From CAVVDY01 sp963815775 (lineage in GTDB: Bacteria > Acidobacteriota > Terriglobia > Terriglobales > Acidobacteriaceae): DNA of 64,000 nt. Of the stretch, positions 1 to 7,720 are shown piece by piece (position 1 is the stretch's first letter; each line of letters starts with the position of its first letter). The translations under genes were made by a program, and so were the position numbers. The notes beneath the pieces were generated by a model, which was not told where the DNA came from, made no database searches, and saw nothing but the letters and a program-made list of their open reading frames with translations. The DNA is taken from the NCBI GenBank assembly GCA_963815775.1, contig CAWFIB010000013.1:1-64000 (forward strand), written 5' to 3'.

Positions 1-40
1 GTACAACAATTAACCGGGCCCACGTAGAACGTACTGTGAA

Positions 41-69
41 GGGGGACATGGCACGCCGTGTCCCCTTTT
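41..69. terminator. GC-rich hairpin followed by a T run
   Basis: A strong inverted repeat (GGGGACA on the left arm, TGTCCCC on the right, with further GGC/GCC pairing inside) is followed directly by TTTT. It sits just before the ribosome binding site of the first TIR gene, so it may end transcription entering from the left. It could equally be one of the dispersed hairpin repeats seen elsewhere in the window. Confidence 0.45.
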
Positions 70-90
70 CGTAGTTAGGAGAACGCTTAG

Positions 91-675
91 ATGAGTACGG
101 TGAGGTCTTTCTCGACACTCCCTGGGCTTCAGATCCGGCAGCCAGTCAGAAGGAAGTGTTTTATTTCTTACTATCACGGCGACAAGACCTGGGCACGTTA
201 TTTCGCCTACCAATTCGGCGGGACAAACGGCACCATCATTCCTCGAGTACTCGGCTTGGAAGATAACGCGATACAAAGCTCGAAACCAGATTATGTGATC
301 GATACAATCAGAGCAGAATACATTTCTGGATCTTCCGTAAGCATTGTTCTAATAGGAACCTGCACTCACAGTCGTCGGTTTGTCGATTGGGAGATAAAAA
401 GGGGTCTGTTGAACGGTAATGGCCTCTTGGGCATCATTCTGCCACCTAAAATACGGGAATACCTTCCAGAACGCTTCGCAGTAAACTGGCGACAGGACGA
501 TATGGGCTATGCCGCTCTCCGTCTGTATCCGAAGTCTGCTGTAGAGCTCCGGAGCTGGATCGACGATGCTGTGTGGCGTAGCCGCTCTCGTCAGAACCAA
601 CTCCGCAATGCTCAGGACGCTTGGACATACAACCATCGATGTGCAACGTGCGGTGTTACCCACTACGCTCAATAG
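91..675 (+). CDS. ThsB-like TIR-domain protein (DUF1863 type)
   Basis: This 194-residue protein resembles the short stand-alone TIR-like proteins of the DUF1863/ThsB group, which in Thoeris immunity sense phage and turn NAD+ into a signal molecule. The first strand reads KCFISYYHGDK at residues 22-32, and the later DWEIKRG segment carries Glu101, the likely NAD-cleaving glutamate. Length matches ThsB proteins (about 190-200 residues). The ATG has AGGAG about 9 bases upstream. No ThsA gene (Sir2 or macro domain) is next to it; the neighbour is a second TIR protein of another family. Fold-level assignment is fairly secure. A role in defence is inferred from family and context. Confidence 0.75.
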   Translation: MSTVRSFSTLPGLQIRQPVRRKCFISYYHGDKTWARYFAYQFGGTNGTIIPRVLGLEDNAIQSSKPDYVIDTIRAEYISGSSVSIVLIGTCTHSRRFVDWEIKRGLLNGNGLLGIILPPKIREYLPERFAVNWRQDDMGYAALRLYPKSAVELRSWIDDAVWRSRSRQNQLRNAQDAWTYNHRCATCGVTHYAQ

Positions 676-792
676 ACAGTCACAGCGAGGTGGATGGTCG
701 AGTATCTCGGGCTTTCTTGGTCCATGAGCATCAACTGTCTCAGATCAATCTGCCGTTATGTCAAGATCCACCGGCGCGAGAGAGGAGTTTGA

Positions 793-1635
793 ATGGCAAG
801 AAAGAGTAGCAACCCGAACGGCAGACTGCATCAGCCTACGATCTCGGCGACGGTAGCGCTCAGACGCTTGAAGGGTCTGCTAGATGAGGTTCCACAGATC
901 CGCGCGAGCGGCCATTCTTCTGCTGCGCTGTCGACGTGGGAAACAAACCTGAAGATTGTTCTGGCTGACTATTACGGTGAAAACTCATTAGTATTTAAGC
1001 AATTCGTCGGAATCTGGTTCTCGCCTGGAGCATTCTATCCGGGGCAGCCAGATTACGAGTTTGTGCAGGCCTTTAATTCCGGCATTGAACAGGCATCTGG
1101 CTTTTTAGAGTCCAGAATAAAGGAACTAGAGGAGACCATTTCTGAAGGCTCACCTCCAGTCGGTCGCCGAGATTCGCGGATTTCAAGTGACACACGCCGT
1201 ATCTTTATCATCCACGGGCATGACCAAGGCACGAAGCATACGGTGGCGAGGTTTCTTTCCAGACTAGGGCTGGAACCAGTAATCCTGCACGAACAAGCGG
1301 ATATGGGCAGAACGATCATGGAAAAGTTTGAGGAACATGCCGAGGATGCCCGATGCGCCGTAGCCATTCTCACGGCCGACGATATTGCGACAGCAAAAAC
1401 AAACCCGCAGGAGAGGGAGTTTCGAGCTAGACAGAACGTTATTCTGGAACTAGGCTTTTTTGTAGGAAAGCTGGGCAGAGGAAGGACGTTTGCGTTGGTC
1501 GAGAAAGGCGTGACTCTACCCTCAGACATTCACGGTTTGATCTACATACCCTTGGACGGTGGGGACTGGCAACTCGGATTAGTGAGGGAGCTTAGGGCCG
1601 CCGGGGTTGAAGTTGACGCTAATCTCGTATTTTGA
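793..1635 (+). CDS. TIR-like nucleotide-binding protein (PF10137, Cap12/Pycsar-effector type)
   Basis: This 280-residue protein has an unassigned N-terminal region (1-120), rich in helices and ending in a Glu-rich stretch, then a PF10137 TIR-like domain (about 135-270). Visible signatures are RRIFIIHGHD at 135-144 and NVILELGFFVGK at 215-226, with Glu219 as the probable NADase glutamate. In CBASS and Pycsar this domain is the NAD+-depleting effector. No cyclase gene (CD-NTase or PycC) is visible nearby, so what activates it is unknown; the adjacent ThsB-like gene is a possible signal source. The start ATG has GAGAGGAG just upstream. The 117-base gap to the gene before is compatible with co-transcription. 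Confidence 0.8.
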   Translation: MARKSSNPNGRLHQPTISATVALRRLKGLLDEVPQIRASGHSSAALSTWETNLKIVLADYYGENSLVFKQFVGIWFSPGAFYPGQPDYEFVQAFNSGIEQASGFLESRIKELEETISEGSPPVGRRDSRISSDTRRIFIIHGHDQGTKHTVARFLSRLGLEPVILHEQADMGRTIMEKFEEHAEDARCAVAILTADDIATAKTNPQEREFRARQNVILELGFFVGKLGRGRTFALVEKGVTLPSDIHGLIYIPLDGGDWQLGLVRELRAAGVEVDANLVF

Positions 1636-1700
1636 GAGCAGCCAGTTGGTTCACAAAAGAGTTGTGGCCCCAAACCGCATGGTAGGTTTAAGATTGGGAA

Positions 1701-1934
1701 ATGGCGAAACTCGACTCGGCCCCACTATATCCGGTGAACTGTTCTGCAGCTGGTCTTCCAGTTAACTTAGTGCTTAACAAGACTCCAGAGGGAATATTTC
1801 AGATTGCGAGGGTGAACAAGCCGGGTGGTCCCCAAGAGGGCGACTTCGACGTTCTGAAGGAATTTCCAGATGAGCATTCCGCTCGGGAGTATGCTCGAAC
1901 TCAAGTTCAGAAGGACTTTCCGGGCCTCATCTAA
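1701..1934 (+). CDS. Small hypothetical protein
   Basis: A 77-residue soluble protein of no family I recognise. It has an N-terminal strand-rich part (LPVNLVLNKT, GIFQIARVNK) and an acidic C-terminal helix (DEHSAREYARTQVQKDF). It lies 65 bases after the PF10137 TIR gene on the same strand, so it could be the third gene of that unit. The ribosome binding site is weak (GATTGGGAA before the ATG). The frame is plausible from residue composition, but there is no homology evidence. Confidence 0.5.
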   Translation: MAKLDSAPLYPVNCSAAGLPVNLVLNKTPEGIFQIARVNKPGGPQEGDFDVLKEFPDEHSAREYARTQVQKDFPGLI

Positions 1935-2370
1935 TCCTCCAAAGACCGGCCGGGGCGGGTGGTCGACCCTTTCCGTTTGAATCACCAATAAAGTGGGTGC
2001 CCCATCCTTTCCCTTCGGTGGCCCACAATTGCCCTCGGTTGGCAATTGTGGGATTGAGAGGGAGTTGCGGATAGCCGCTGTCTGTTTCCCTAGTTTTGCA
2101 CCGAGAAGTCGTACAGGGCGGGCGGCCCGGGCAAGCACTTCGATCGAGCAATACACCTGCGGGTGCCCCATTCAACCTTCGTTTGGTTGAGTGGGGATTT
2201 TTCTTCTTCGTTCTTAGAATCGGCACTGCGGGTGCCCCACTCATTCCTGACGCTGGAATGAGTGGGAATGAATTCTTGTAACGACGGCTCTCGGCGAGGT
2301 CGCGTCCGATTCACCCATACTTCTCCCACACATTAGCAGCGGCGACTGTGTAGGGCATCCGGCACCGTCG
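1935..2370. repeat. Cluster of three GGTGCCCCA hairpins in a gene-free stretch
   Basis: There is no convincing gene here. Three units each begin GGGTGCCCCA and continue into a hairpin: near 1995-2052 (arms CCCACAATTGCC at 2022 and GGCAATTGTGGG at 2041, perfect 12 bp), 2161-2196 (arms CCCCATTCAACC and GGTTGAGTGGGG) and 2230-2266 (arms CCCACTCATTCC and GGAATGAGTGGG). The arms differ in sequence while the leader is constant. Two further copies occur at 6553-6592 and, inverted, at 8015-8057. Confidence 0.7.
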
Positions 2371-3396
2371 TCACAGTTTCATAATATAAAGTAGGCCCAC
2401 AAAAGGGGGTGTGTGATCCGCTCCGTCCGTGTCTATGTAATGCTTGTGCGATAATCCAACACACCCTGGAGGCTGACGATCACCCACGTTGTAGGGGCCG
2501 TCAGCCGTGTATACGTCCTTGGTTGTACCGCCGTGCGCGTGACTGCTGCGGCCACCCGTCCTGCCCACCTCAGCCAGTGAACCCACCCCCGCCAGAAACC
2601 TGCCGATTAGATTTGGAGTATTTGCGGTGCCGTCGCATATTGCCCACCCATTCGGTGGCGCAATGGCCCGAACAATATTACCTGTTGTTGGATCGACCTT
2701 CTCCTGCGTATCGGCTGAATTCGGCCACCACGGAAGGATTGTTCCCTGGGGAACCCCAAAAGGGGCGAGCGGAGGTTGCCCAGGGTCAAATGCCAGTACT
2801 TGCCGAGTATTTGGGTATCCCACTAACGTGCCCCAATAATTTGTTAACGCTGCTTGGATTGGCGCCCTTGTCACCGTAATCGTTCCATTCCTTAACTTGT
2901 CGAGGAAGTCTTCGATGTCATCAAAGGACGTCATGATCCATCGATTTGCATACTGTTCCGGCGCAATGGAGCCGGCTACTACCTCGGCGGCGAACTGAAC
3001 GTTCATCTGACGGAGCGCCCGTGCCGCCGACGCGTCAACCCCAGCACTGACGCCCCAAGATGAATATGCAGCGGAAAACGACGCGACCATAGATTGGTCT
3101 AGCGATTGCAGGGCTCCCCTCAGCGAGATTCTTAGCGAGTAACGCAGAGTCGCTATATAATGAGAGCCATAAGTGATCAAACACTGACGTAAACGCTCAT
3201 CTGGATCGGCGATCTTTTCACTATTTGGCTCCCGGCTCCACTGTATCTGATCCACTTCAAATGTATCGTCGTCTCCAGTACTCTCTATAATGACATAAAC
3301 AGTATGTTCGATTTGACGACTATGTCTGGCGTAGTTAAGCGCAGCTTGGAAATCCGAGAGGCCGAAGCTGGCTTTGAAGTAGGCGTTTAGAGCCAA
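2371..3396 (-). CDS. MACPF-like / phage tail-collar fusion protein, 3' fragment (interrupted by IS4)
   Basis: This 341-codon frame is the larger part of a gene split by an IS4 element; its true reading frame continues upstream to the insertion site at 3517-3526. The N-terminal half contains DPDERLRQCLITYGSHYIA, resembling the 'YGTHY' signature of MACPF pore formers, followed by a Ser/Ala/Gly-rich stretch. The C-terminal 125 residues match phage tail-collar domains: PNGWAICDGT, TPNLIGRFLAG, the His motif SSHAHGG and the ending PPFVGLLYIMKL. Joined to the 5' piece at 4822-4946, the frame gives 423 residues. The collar call is strong. The MACPF call is by motif only. There are no phage structural genes around it, so a toxin or secreted effector is more likely than a prophage relic. 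Confidence 0.65.
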   Translation of the reverse strand: MALNAYFKASFGLSDFQAALNYARHSRQIEHTVYVIIESTGDDDTFEVDQIQWSREPNSEKIADPDERLRQCLITYGSHYIATLRYSLRISLRGALQSLDQSMVASFSAAYSSWGVSAGVDASAARALRQMNVQFAAEVVAGSIAPEQYANRWIMTSFDDIEDFLDKLRNGTITVTRAPIQAALTNYWGTLVGYPNTRQVLAFDPGQPPLAPFGVPQGTILPWWPNSADTQEKVDPTTGNIVRAIAPPNGWAICDGTANTPNLIGRFLAGVGSLAEVGRTGGRSSHAHGGTTKDVYTADGPYNVGDRQPPGCVGLSHKHYIDTDGADHTPPFVGLLYIMKL

Positions 3397-3517
3397 CGCT
3401 TCTTCGTAATCGCTTGTGGCTTCAATTCTTCGACTTGAATTGTTGATAGTATCTTTCGTAACGACAGCTTGTTTCTTCTCGGGTGGAAGAGACTCCGTTA
3501 CAGTGCGAAAGGGAATT

Positions 3518-3526
3518 ACATTGCGT
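3518..3526. repeat. 9-bp target-site duplication, left copy
   Basis: ACATTGCGT lies directly outside the left end of the IS4 element and is repeated exactly at 4822-4830 outside the right end, as expected for a recent IS4-family insertion. Confidence 0.9.
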
Positions 3527-4821
3527 CACTGCTGTCCGGTCAAAAGTCGAAGAGAATCAGTTGGTTGGCGTTTTCGGCGAAATTGGCGTCCTCCTCGATG
3601 GTCTGAAGGGCGCATGAAATGGGCGTTTTCTCGAAAAGCGTAAGGCTGAGAATCTGTAGAATCTGGTACAAGCTGGCCTCCAGCCCCAGGCGTTTGCGCA
3701 CGATCGCCACCAGCACGTAGACCGACACCGCGATCCAGATTTGCGTCTTCACCGCGTTCTCGCTGGTACCGTAAAAGGCTTTGATCCGCAGGTGCTGTTT
3801 GATCCATTTGAAGAACAGTTCCACCTGCCAGCGTTGCTTGTAGATCTGGGCGATGGTCAGCGCCGGCAGGGTGAAATTGTTGGTCAGGAAGCTCAGACGC
3901 TTGTTGGTCTCGGCATCGAAGTAGCTTACGCGGCGCAAAGCATCGGGATAGACCGAGGCCGACTCGAAGGACGACAAAATCACCGTCTGATCGGAGCGCA
4001 CACCCGTGCTCTTGTCCACCGCATGCGAGTAGCGCCGTTGCAACAGCAGGTTCGACTTGGTACGCACCACAAAGAAAGCTGCGCTCAGCGTCAGCACGAA
4101 CAACCGCTCGAAATCGATGTATCCCCGATCCATCACGTAGAACGCGCCCGCCTCGGGCACGATCTGATCCAGCACATTCACGTCGTGTACCTTGCCGTCC
4201 GTGACGTGCACGAAGGCAGGGATATTGCCGCGTAGATCCAGCAGTGTATGCATCTTGACAGCAGCTTTGCGCCGCCGGAACCGGGCCCACGGAAACAGCG
4301 CCAGGCACAGATCGATGGTGGTTGAATCCAGAGCATATAGACTCTGCTCCAACTGGACGCCCATCGACTCGCGGGCATACAGTCCGCGTGCGGTTGCAAT
4401 CAGTCGGTGGGCGAAGTCGGCAAAGATTCTCCAGTCCCGCGATTCGTTGGCGTCCGCCAGCGTCGAGCGCGCCACCTTGCCATGGAATCCCAAGTGATAC
4501 AGCTTGCCCTGCAACGAAGCCAAACAGGCTTCGATGTCGCGCAGACTCTCGCGATAGGTCAACTGGGCGAAGGCCATCGCCAGATACTGGTTCCAGCAGG
4601 TGAACCCTCGCAGCCGGAGGTCGCCCTGATAACGCGCGACGCAACGCCGGAACTCCCGGTCGGGAAGAAAGCTGATCAATTGCGAGAAGACCGTGCGGCC
4701 CTGATTCATGAGCCATTGTCGGCTCTATCGCATTCAAATCGCGGCAAGTCCGAAATGGCTTCAACTTGTTGCGCAGCTACTACTTGCAGCCAGCACTTTG
4801 TAACCTAACCGGACAGCAGTG
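3527..4821 (-). mobile_element. IS4-family insertion sequence, complete, 1295 bp
   Basis: The left end CACTGCTGTCCGGT (3527-3540) is the exact reverse complement of the right end ACCGGACAGCAGTG (4808-4821), giving 14-bp perfect terminal inverted repeats. The 9-bp duplication ACATTGCGT flanks both ends. One intact transposase frame fills the element. Perfect ends, perfect duplication and an open transposase frame point to recent movement. It inserted into the MACPF/collar gene. Confidence 0.92.
3540..4709 (-). CDS. IS4-family transposase
   Basis: A 389-residue DDE transposase that would cut and join the ends of its own element. The N-terminus (MNQGRTVFSQLISFLP) is typical of IS4 proteins of this group. 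The catalytic triad is readable: Asp in LDSTTIDL, Asp in VMDRGYID, and Glu in YKQRWQVELFFKWIK, the last also showing the Y-(2)-R-(3)-E-(6)-K signature of the family. The frame is unbroken and full length, and its stop codon overlaps the inner edge of the left inverted repeat. Confidence 0.93.
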   Translation of the reverse strand: MNQGRTVFSQLISFLPDREFRRCVARYQGDLRLRGFTCWNQYLAMAFAQLTYRESLRDIEACLASLQGKLYHLGFHGKVARSTLADANESRDWRIFADFAHRLIATARGLYARESMGVQLEQSLYALDSTTIDLCLALFPWARFRRRKAAVKMHTLLDLRGNIPAFVHVTDGKVHDVNVLDQIVPEAGAFYVMDRGYIDFERLFVLTLSAAFFVVRTKSNLLLQRRYSHAVDKSTGVRSDQTVILSSFESASVYPDALRRVSYFDAETNKRLSFLTNNFTLPALTIAQIYKQRWQVELFFKWIKQHLRIKAFYGTSENAVKTQIWIAVSVYVLVAIVRKRLGLEASLYQILQILSLTLFEKTPISCALQTIEEDANFAENANQLILFDF

Positions 4822-4830
4822 ACATTGCGT
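4822..4830. repeat. 9-bp target-site duplication, right copy
   Basis: ACATTGCGT, identical to 3518-3526 on the other side of the IS4 element. Confidence 0.9.
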
Positions 4831-4946
4831 AATAGCGGGCTATCGGGGTCTGAGAGGTCCACGCCGAGTCCCAACCGCACCGCACCTATTGATTTCGAAA
4901 GAGAAATTGTATAGTCAGGTTTGGTCACCCAGTATTTGTTGCTCAC
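4822..4946 (-). pseudogene. MACPF-like / tail-collar fusion gene, 5' fragment
   Basis: Starting from a GTG at 4946 with GAGGAGG a few bases upstream, this codes MSNKYWVTKPDYTISLSKSI and on to PDSPLLRN before entering the IS4 element. If the element and one copy of the duplication (3518-4821) are removed, the codons run on without a stop into VIPFRTVTESLPPEKK and then the 3' fragment. The joined length, 1272 bases, is an exact multiple of three. As it stands the 5' piece reads into IS DNA and ends after 61 residues, so the protein is not made whole. Confidence 0.75.
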
Positions 4947-5250
4947 GCTTCCTCCTCAGCTAGCTTAGTGAACTGCGTTGGTCGAACTCTAGTGGGGGCT
5001 TATAGTTGGCTCCTTGCGCGCAGGACGCAACTGCTTCCATCCGTGAGCTGAGTCGACTTTTTTGCAGGGGAACCAATTGCGCATACTAGCGATATGAGAT
5101 GCAGATGTAAATAGCAAGAAAGTGGCGGATTGGGCTGAAGTTCCCAAAACGGGAACGATCTGCCTGATTAGATAACCGTGTCGGCTCCGATGCCGCCGGG
5201 TAAACTTGGTGCGCTCAAGCACCAAGGCTCGGAGGAAAGGAGCCGAGCAC
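4947..5250. other. Non-coding stretch upstream of IS110 transposase
   Basis: No gene seen. It must hold the promoter of the interrupted MACPF/collar gene (minus strand) and the left non-coding end of the IS110 element. Hairpins are visible at 5141-5157 (GTTCCC/GGGAAC) and 5206-5225 (TTGGTGC/GCACCAA), and a longer-range pairing of CGGCTCC near 5183 with GGAGCCG near 5239. In IS110-group elements this left end encodes the guide ('bridge') RNA, so these structures are candidates for that; the exact element ends are not resolved. Confidence 0.35.
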
Positions 5251-6262
5251 ATGAAGATTGTAGGTTGTGATTTACACACGCGCTACCAGCAGATTGCAAT
5301 GCTGGACACGGAAACTGGCGAACTGATTGAGCGTCGCCTGGAACATGCCAACGGAGAAGCGCGGGCCTTCTACGTAGGGTTGCAGGGGCCAGTGCGAGTA
5401 GGCATCGAGGCCACTGGCCACACCCGCTGGTTCGAGCGCCTGCTGGCCGAGCTGGGACACGAGCTATGGATCGGCGATGCGGCGCAGATCCGGGCGTCGA
5501 TGGTGCGCAAGCAGAAGACCGACGCGCGCGACGCGGCGCACCTGCTGCAGCTGCTGTTAGACGACCGCTTCCCGCGCATCTGGCGGCCGACCATGGCAGA
5601 GCGCGATCTGCGGCAACTGGTGTGGCATCGCCAGAAGCTGGTGTGGATGCGCAATGCGGTGGGCAATCAACTGCACGCGCTGGCCATGGGCGAAGGGGTG
5701 TGCCGCAAGAAGCAACTGTGGACGAAGAAGGGCCGCGCCGAACTGGAAGGCCTGCGTCTGGGCGACTGGGCCAGCTATCGCCGGCAAGAACTGCTCCGCA
5801 TGCTGGACGAACTCGACGGCTCGCTCGAGAAGTTAGATCGTGCGGTGGAAGAACAATCCGCAGCAGAACGAGGCGGCGGTTCTGCTGAGGACGCATCCCG
5901 GCGTGGGGCCGGTGACCTCGCTGGCCTTCGTGCTGACGCTGGGACCGGTGGAACGCTTTGCCAGAAGCAAGCAGGTGGTGAGCTATCTGGGGTTGAATCC
6001 GCGCGAGCACTCCTCCGGCGGCAAGCAGCGATTGGGAGCGATCAGCAAGCAAGGCAATCCCATGATGCGTTCGCTGCTGGTCGAAGCGGGACACTCGGCA
6101 GCGCGACTGGATGCCGAGTTACGGCAAGACTATCAGCGACTGAAGCTGCGCCGCGGCAGTGGCGTGGCCAAAGTCGCCATCGCTAGGAAACTGGCGGTAC
6201 GGATGTATTGGATGCTGCGCAGCCAGGCCAGTTACGCGCAGCTGGTTCGCATGCAAGGCTAG
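5251..6262 (+). pseudogene. IS110-family transposase, frameshifted
   Basis: The first frame (ATG 5251, GGAGGAAAGG upstream) begins MKIVGCDLHTRYQQIAM and contains the DEDD residues: Asp in GCDLH, Glu in GIEATGH, and two Asp in TDARDAAHLL. The C-terminal transposase_20 domain is in the +1 frame from about 5840 (LLRTHPGVGPVTSLAF, YLGLNPREHSSGGK, GNPMMRSLLVEAG). The switch lies near 5845-5870. Dropping one C from AATCCGC would give VEEQSQQNEAAVLLRT and restore about 336 residues, so a single inserted base explains the break. Either the copy is dead or the base is a sequence error. Confidence 0.88.
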
Positions 6263-6611
6263 CCCGGGGGCCACCCTGGTGACAGCAGTAGGTCATCGTT
6301 GGGCTGATTGGGCGCCTTGCCTCCCGGAGAGCCGGGAAGTCTGAACAACGAATCATGGTCGGACAATGTCAGATCGAAGAGTCTGACAAAGTAGGATCGA
6401 ATAGATGGTTGGTGGAACCGAAGTTCCACCGCAGGATTCTCAAAGCGAGCCTTGGTTGATGAGCAGAAAACAAAAAACAAAAACTCCACGAAGGGAAAAG
6501 CAAAACCTTCGCCGGTCGACGTGTCTCTTGACAACGCCGACACGGTTATAGAGGGTGCCCCAGGTTCGCCCTTCGGTTGGGCTAACCTGGGTTGGATGGG
6601 CTCCCCGGTCT

Positions 6612-6678
6612 CCGCGGAAGCACTGGGTAATGAGCCCCGTTCATCGACCCCGGAGCCGGTTTCAACCGGCGACACTCT
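6612..6678. repeat. Long inverted repeat, left arm
   Basis: Pairs imperfectly with 6807-6871 across a spacer of about 130 bases. The best conserved blocks are GGAAGCACTGGGTAA and GAGCCGGTTTCAACCGGCGA. No transposase gene lies between the arms. Confidence 0.6.
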
Positions 6679-6806
6679 TCCTCTGCCTTCCCTATTCGAT
6701 AGCCTCAGGTTGCCACCGCAGATGTTCTTGTAGTCGTTCGAGAGCCGCTTTTCTCGCGGCAGGCAATCAAGAAACCGACCGAGCCCCTTCAGGGGCGGCA
6801 CAGAAT

Positions 6807-6871
6807 AAGAGTGTCGCCGGTTGAAACCGGCTCGGGGATCGTAAATGAGCTGGTTACCCAGTGCTTCCGCG
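6807..6871. repeat. Long inverted repeat, right arm
   Basis: Reverse-complement partner of 6612-6678, ending CCCAGTGCTTCCGCG. Each arm itself contains the small palindrome GCCGGTTTCAACCGGC or its complement. Confidence 0.6.
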
Positions 6872-7057
6872 CTGGGCTCGAATTGTCCATCAAAGTGGAA
6901 GCCCACGCATTCATGCGTGGGAATAATGCTGCCCCAGGAATGATCTCGTCGCGCTCCGGGCGATATCAGTGCTCCCGCCAGCGAGCAATTGTGCTCAGAC
7001 TCAGCGATGCCGGAAGTCATACCATCACGTGTGATCCATGAAATCGAGGAGAATCGA

Positions 7058-7435
7058 ATGAAATCCAAGAAGCTACTTGTTGTCGTCCTGGGCGCGTTCG
7101 TTGTGCTCGTTCTGTCGCTGCCGCTAGTGGCACAGAGCACCACGCAATCTACCAGCACGACGACCGATCAGACGCCGGCTCCGGCTCAGACCGAGAGCAC
7201 AACCACCACGACTTCGTCCGATCAGGCCAATCCGCCGCAGGCCCAGACCACCGAGACCACTGAAGTAGCGGTTACGCCTGCAGACCCGCAGGTGAAGCAG
7301 ACTGATACGACGACCACTACAACCACGCCTCAACCCCAGGTGAAGCAGACCGATACCACAACTACCACAACCGCGCCGCCGCCGGAAGTGAAGAAAGACA
7401 CCACAAGCAAGACCACAATCACCCCCCAGCGCTAA
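7058..7435 (+). CDS. Secreted Thr/Gln-rich low-complexity protein
   Basis: The ATG at 7058 follows CGAGGAGAA and starts a clear signal peptide (MKSKKLLVVVLGAFVVLVLS, cleavage probably after LVAQS). The mature part, about 100 residues, is almost entirely Thr, Gln, Pro, Lys and Ser, with two near-identical units QVKQTDTTTTTT-(P/A)-P. No fold is expected; it may be an exported flexible or glycosylated protein. No specific function is recognised. A terminator hairpin follows at 7501. An upstream start at 6989 would remove the signal peptide and is rejected. Confidence 0.7.
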   Translation: MKSKKLLVVVLGAFVVLVLSLPLVAQSTTQSTSTTTDQTPAPAQTESTTTTTSSDQANPPQAQTTETTEVAVTPADPQVKQTDTTTTTTTPQPQVKQTDTTTTTTAPPPEVKKDTTSKTTITPQR

Positions 7436-7500
7436 TAATTGCGGGTGAGAGGCCTTAATGTCCCCTGGCAGGTATTAACCGATACTCTCCCAAGAGCGTA

Positions 7501-7537
7501 CCACTCAAGCGTCTATCACTTGAGTGGCGATTTTTTT
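7501..7537 (+). terminator. Rho-independent terminator
   Basis: The perfect 9-bp stem CCACTCAAG (7501-7509) / CTTGAGTGG (7519-7527) is followed by CGA and a run of seven T. It lies 65 bases past the stop of the Thr-rich secreted gene. Confidence 0.8.
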
Positions 7538-7720
7538 GCAGTTGGCGATTCCCTGCCCAAACCAAAATTACCTCGGCTCCAGCCGACAATTCTTGGGATA
7601 ATACCTGCGGAGCGAGTATATTCAAGTCAGAGGAAGCGCTTTCCTCTCATTCAGACCCCCTGAACTAGGTCAGCCGTTCTGGAGTTTTCTCCTCTTAGTT
7701 GTGCATCCCGGGAGTTGCCA

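Larger units (their letters stand above)
6263..7057. other. Gene-free stretch with hairpins and a long inverted repeat
   Basis: No gene is supported; short open frames here are made of repeat sequence. Contents in order: hairpin 6412-6429 (GTGGAAC/GTTCCAC); a GGTGCCCCA-type unit at 6553-6592; an inverted repeat of about 65 bases with arms 6612-6678 and 6807-6871, sharing GAAGCACTGGGTAA and GAGCCGGTTTCAACCGG; small hairpins such as AGCCCCTTCAGGGGC (6782-6796) and CCCACGCATTCATGCGTGGG (6902-6921) in and beyond the spacer. The 3' end carries the promoter and ribosome binding site of the secreted Thr-rich gene. Confidence 0.5.

Noticed and set aside
2371..3396. Tail-collar domain as sign of a prophage
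   Set aside because: No capsid, terminase, integrase or other tail genes are nearby, and the domain is fused to a MACPF-like part.
5168..6094. A 308-codon minus-strand frame over the IS110 transposase
   Set aside because: Antisense to a recognisable DEDD transposase; His/Arg/Ala-rich shadow composition.
6452..6733. A 93-codon frame starting MVDEQKTKNKNSTKGKAKPS
   Set aside because: The start looks like protein, but two thirds of the frame is coded by dispersed hairpin and inverted-repeat DNA; no RBS.
6259..7158. A 299-codon minus-strand frame
   Set aside because: It runs through hairpin repeats and an inverted repeat, and overlaps the start of the signal-peptide protein; no family pattern.
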